A DNA stretch of 64,000 nucleotides from Medakamo hakoo (lineage: Eukaryota > Chlorophyta > Trebouxiophyceae > Coccomyxaceae), in contig CP089463.1 in assembly GCA_026636295.1 (NCBI GenBank), positions 496,001 through 560,000 of the forward strand, written 5' to 3'. Below the pieces are notes generated by a model. That model had not been told where the DNA came from, did not search any database, and worked only from the letters and a program-made list of their open reading frames with translations. Positions within the stretch are counted from its first letter, which is position 1. Each line of letters begins with the position of its first letter. This document shows positions 60,703 through 64,000 of this stretch, piece after piece. Position numbers and translations under genes: made by a program.

Positions 60703-63700
60703 ATGGACGACCTGCTCAAGCTGCAGGAGCTGGCCCTGGTGTCCAAGGTGGCCACAGGTACGCGTGTGTGCGGTGGGTGTGAGGGGGTGTGCTTGTTGAG
60801 TGCTCCAGCCCGCGTCTCCTTTCCTCCCCGCGCTGCCAGCGTGTGCTCACGTCCCTCCTCCATCCCCCAACCCCCACGCCTCGACCCACAATCAGAACTG
60901 GAGAACCACCTGGGCATCTCGGACAAGACCATGGCCGAATTCATCATCGACCTGGCGAAAAAGGCGAGCTCTGCGTCTGACCTGGGCGCGAAGCTGAAGG
61001 GCGCGGGCGGCGAGCTGCCGCCGGCCCTGGTCGACACGCTGTGGACGATCGTCGGCCGCCTGCGTGGTGGTGGTGGGGGGGGGGGAGGAGGGAGTGGCGG
61101 TGGCCGGTCCGCACCCACGCCCGCCACGGCCCGTGGCCCAGCCGGCCCGGCCGACGCCCGCTTTCCGGGCCTGGCCGTGGGCGACGACCGGGAACGGGCG
61201 CGGGCCATGGCGGCGGAGCTGGCGGCGGGGCCGGGGCCGTCGAGCGCGCGTGCGGCCATCCCGTCCGGGCGGTGGGACGACCCGGCGGGCCCCGGCCGCC
61301 GCCGGTCCCGGTCCCGGTCGCCCACTGGGCGCGGGCGGGACCGCGACCGCGACCGCCGCGACGACCGCCGCGGCCGGTCGCGCTCGCCGCCCCGCGGCGG
61401 TGGGAGCGACCGCCTGCCACCACCGCCGCCGCCACCTCCGCCGTCCGGCCCGCCCGTCGTCGGCGCCATCTACCGCGGCCGTGTCACGGGCGTCACCGAC
61501 TTTGGCTGCTTCGTCGAGCTGATCGGCACGACGGCGCCGCCCTCCAACGGCGCTGGCGGCGGCGGCCCGCCCCGCGCGGCCGAAGGCCTGGTCCACTCGT
61601 CCGCCATCACCGCCTCTGGCCGCCTCGCGTCGGCGAAAGACGCGGTGCGCCGCGGCCAGGCCGTCTGGGTCAAAGTCATTTCGTCGTCGGGCGGTCGCAT
61701 CGGTCTGTCCATGCGCGAGGTGGACCAGGCGAGCGGGCGGGACCTGGGTGGTGGCGGCCCGCCGCCGTCGTCGTCCGCCAACCCGGCCGCGCCGCCGCGC
61801 GGCGGCGCCCCACAACCCGCGTCCGCCCTCCACGGCCTGTCCGGCATCAACGCTGCCGGCGCCGCCGCCGCCGCCACCACCACCCGCCGCCCGGGCAAGC
61901 GCATGACCTCGCCCGAACGCTGGGAAGTCACCCAGCTCATCAAGTCCGGCGTCCTGGACGTGACGGAGTACCCGACCTACGACGAGGAAGGCGGGACGGG
62001 CCTGCTCCACGCCGGCGCGGACGATGAGGAAGAAGCCGAGTTTGAGATTGACTTGAACGACGAAGAACCGGCGTTCTTGAAGGGCCAGTCCGCGAAGTCG
62101 GGCGTCGAAGTCTCGCCCATCAAGATTGTCAAAAACCCAGACGGGTCGATGCAGCGCGCGGCCGCAACGCAGGCCGCGCTCGCCAAGGAGCGGCGCGAGC
62201 TGCGCGAGACACAGCAGCGCGAAGCCGCCGCGGCCGTCCCGCACGACCTGTCCCGGCCCTGGGAAGATCCGCTGCCTGAGGCTGGTGAGCGCCACTTGGC
62301 AGCCGAACTGCGGGGCCTGGGCATGGGCGCGGCGGCCGTGCCGGAGTGGAAGGCCAAGGCCCTGGGCAAAGCGCCGACGTACGGCATACGCGACACGCGG
62401 TCCATGAAGGAGCAGCGCGAGAGCCTGCCCATCTTCAAGCTGCGCGACCAGCTGATTTCGGCTGTCGCGGACAACCAGGTCCTGGTCGTCATTGGCGAGA
62501 CCGGGTCGGGCAAGACCACGCAGATGACGCAGTATTTGGCGGAAGCCGGCTACACGTCGTCAGGCAAAATCGGGTGCACCCAACCCCGGCGCGTCGCGGC
62601 GATGTCCGTCGCCAAACGCGTCGCCGAAGAAGTCGGCTGCCGCCTGGGCGAGGAAGTGGGTTACGCCATCCGCTTCGAAGACTGCACGAGCGCCGACACG
62701 GTCATCAAGTACATGACGGACGGCATGCTGCTGCGGGAGGCGCTGCTCGACGACTCGCTCGCGGCGTACTCCGTCATCATGCTGGACGAAGCGCACGAGC
62801 GCACCATTCACACGGACGTGCTGTTTGGCCTGCTCAAAGGCATTATCGCACAACGCCGCCCGGACCTGAAGCTCATCGTCACGTCCGCCACGCTGGACGC
62901 GGACAAGTTTTCCGCCTACTTTTTCGGCTGCCCCATTTTCACGATTCCGGGCCGGACCTACCCTGTCGAGGTACTGTACACCAAAGCGCCCGAAGCCGAC
63001 TACCTGGACGCCGCCCTGGTGACCGTCATGCAAATCCACCTGACCGAACCGGAGGGCGACGTCCTCCTCTTCTTGACCGGTCAAGACGAAATCGATTCGG
63101 CGGCCCAAGTCCTGTACGAGCGGATGCAATCGCTCGGCCCGGCCGTGCCCGAGCTGATCATTCTGCCTGTCTACTCCAACTTGCCGTCGGAAATGCAGAC
63201 CCGCATTTTCGAACCCGCCCCACCGGGCACGCGCAAGTGTGTCATCGCCACCAACATCGCGGAAGCGTCGCTGACCATCGACGGCATCTACTACGTCGTC
63301 GACCCGGGCTTTGCCAAACAAAAAGTGTACAACCCAAAAATCGGGATGGACTCGCTCGTCGTCACGCCCATTTCGCAGGCGTCGGCCAAACAGCGGGCCG
63401 GGCGGGCGGGTCGCACCGGCCCCGGCAAATGCTACCGCCTGTACACGGAAGCCGCCTACCAGAACGAGATGCTGCCGCTGACGGTGCCGGAGATCCAGCG
63501 GTCCAACCTGGGCATGACGGTGCTGACGCTCAAGGCGATGGGCATCAACGACCTGCTCGGCTTTGATTTCATGGACCCGCCGCCGCCAGCCACGCTTGTC
63601 TCTGCGCTCGAAGAGCTGTACAACCTGGGCGCCCTGGACGAGGAAGGCCTGCTGACCCGCCTGGGCCGCAAAATGGCCGAATTCCCGCTCGACCCGCCGC

Positions 63701-64000
63701 TGTCCAAAGTCCTGATCGCGAGCGTCGACCTGGGCTGCTCGGAAGAAGTCCTGACCATCATCGGCATGCTGTCGGCGCAAAACATTTTCTACCGGCCACG
63801 GGAGAAGCAGGCGCAAGCCGACCAGCGCAAGGCGCGCTTCGCCCAGCCGGAGGGCGACCACATCACGCTGCTGGCGGTGTACGAAGCGTGGAAAGCGTCG
63901 AATTTCTCCAAGCCGTGGTGTTTCGAGAATTTCATCCAGGAACGGTCCATGCGCCGGGCGCAGGACGTGCGCAAGCAGCTGGTCGCCATCATGGACCGGT
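60703..64000 (+). CDS. DHX8: DEAH-box splicing helicase PRP22/DHX8 (3' part beyond the window)
   Basis: Releases spliced mRNA from the spliceosome and proofreads the 3' splice site. A 55-nt first exon (60703-60757, [18 protein letters not shown]) joins exon 2 from 60896, giving [20 protein letters not shown], the Prp22 N-terminus. An RS-like region is followed by an S1 RNA-binding domain ([20 protein letters not shown], about residues 240-330). The helicase core has [13 protein letters not shown] (motif I), [14 protein letters not shown] (Ia), LDEAHERT (II), [14 protein letters not shown] (III), [12 protein letters not shown] (V) and [12 protein letters not shown] (VI). The winged-helix and ratchet regions follow to position 64000; the C-terminal OB-fold is cut off. 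S1 domain presence separates it from PRP2, PRP16 and PRP43. Confidence 0.95.
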   Translation, partial: MDDLLKLQELALVSKVATGTRVCGGCEGVCLLSAPARVSFPPRAASVCSRPSSIPQPPRLDPQSELENHLGISDKTMAEFIIDLAKKASSASDLGAKLKGAGGELPPALVDTLWTIVGRLRGGGGGGGGGSGGGRSAPTPATARGPAGPADARFPGLAVGDDRERARAMAAELAAGPGPSSARAAIPSGRWDDPAGPGRRRSRSRSPTGRGRDRDRDRRDDRRGRSRSPPRGGGSDRLPPPPPPPPPSGPPVVGAIYRGRVTGVTDFGCFVELIGTTAPPSNGAGGGGPPRAAEGLVHSSAITASGRLASAKDAVRRGQAVWVKVISSSGGRIGLSMREVDQASGRDLGGGGPPPSSSANPAAPPRGGAPQPASALHGLSGINAAGAAAAATTTRRPGKRMTSPERWEVTQLIKSGVLDVTEYPTYDEEGGTGLLHAGADDEEEAEFEIDLNDEEPAFLKGQSAKSGVEVSPIKIVKNPDGSMQRAAATQAALAKERRELRETQQREAAAAVPHDLSRPWEDPLPEAGERHLAAELRGLGMGAAAVPEWKAKALGKAPTYGIRDTRSMKEQRESLPIFKLRDQLISAVADNQVLVVIGETGSGKTTQMTQYLAEAGYTSSGKIGCTQPRRVAAMSVAKRVAEEVGCRLGEEVGYAIRFEDCTSADTVIKYMTDGMLLREALLDDSLAAYSVIMLDEAHERTIHTDVLFGLLKGIIAQRRPDLKLIVTSATLDADKFSAYFFGCPIFTIPGRTYPVEVLYTKAPEADYLDAALVTVMQIHLTEPEGDVLLFLTGQDEIDSAAQVLYERMQSLGPAVPELIILPVYSNLPSEMQTRIFEPAPPGTRKCVIATNIAEASLTIDGIYYVVDPGFAKQKVYNPKIGMDSLVVTPISQASAKQRAGRAGRTGPGKCYRLYTEAAYQNEMLPLTVPEIQRSNLGMTVLTLKAMGINDLLGFDFMDPPPPATLVSALEELYNLGALDEEGLLTRLGRKMAEFPLDPPLSKVLIASVDLGCSEEVLTIIGMLSAQNIFYRPREKQAQADQRKARFAQPEGDHITLLAVYEAWKASNFSKPWCFENFIQERSMRRAQDVRKQLVAIMDR

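Noticed and set aside
1-64000. tRNA, rRNA or snRNA genes, CRISPR arrays, transposons or virus-derived elements
   Set aside because: Scanned for box B-like sequence (GGTTCGANTCC), U1/U2/U4/U5/U6 core motifs, arrays of regular repeats and transposase, reverse-transcriptase, integrase or capsid motifs; none seen by eye. A covariance or profile search could still find diverged RNAs.

Overview
The window looks like nuclear DNA of a photosynthetic green eukaryote, most likely a unicellular alga with a compact, very GC-rich genome. The green-plant assignment rests on a CP26-type light-harvesting protein, a plastid ATP/ADP carrier, a plastid-type glucose-6-phosphate dehydrogenase and a demethylphylloquinone methyltransferase. 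Genes lie about 2 kb apart on alternating strands. They have short GT-AG introns, no bacterial-style operons, and no transposons that I can recognise. The species cannot be named from this window. I found no TGTAA motif just downstream of the stop codons I checked, which argues weakly against a core chlorophyte and is compatible with an early-branching, prasinophyte-like green alga.

Layout: 0-5.3 kb holds the start of LHCB5, then cohesin RAD21 and DNA polymerase delta POLD2 head to head. 5.4-15.8 kb holds nuclear exonuclease XRN2, plastid G6PDH, nucleoporin SEH1, mitochondrial lipoyl synthase and a GRAM/WBP2-like protein. 15.9-27.5 kb holds exportin CSE1, proteasome phosphatase UBLCP1, a DUF482 acyltransferase-like protein, peroxin PEX1 and an SRRM1-like PWI/RS splicing protein. 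28-36.6 kb holds an unknown membrane protein, a 1 kb gene-free stretch with perfect hairpins, UTP6 and gamma-COP. 37.4-42.6 kb is a tandem pair of Pro/Ala-rich disordered proteins of unknown function, the first with an AT-hook. 42.6-64 kb holds VPS28, an F-box gene remnant in a less GC-rich island, MENG, AP-4 epsilon, a SnoaL-like plastid protein, PIGO-like GPI transferase, FTHFS, a TPR protein, the ATP/ADP carrier, an unknown 236-residue protein and PRP22/DHX8, which runs off the end.

Most genes are housekeeping and are not a pathway cluster. Two functional pairings stand out: RAD21/POLD2 (S-phase, shared intergenic region with an E2F-like site) and the trafficking genes COPG, VPS28 and AP4E within 16 kb. 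Three gene-structure features recur. All introns sit in the 5' part of the coding region. First coding exons are often tiny (17-61 nt). Just over half of the 5' splice sites carry C rather than A at +4, while G at +5 is invariant in the 30 introns I could place. I did not find a convincing new multi-gene system. The best unexplained material is the 37.4-42.6 kb disordered-protein pair, the structured 29.3-30.3 kb gap and the splice-site pattern.
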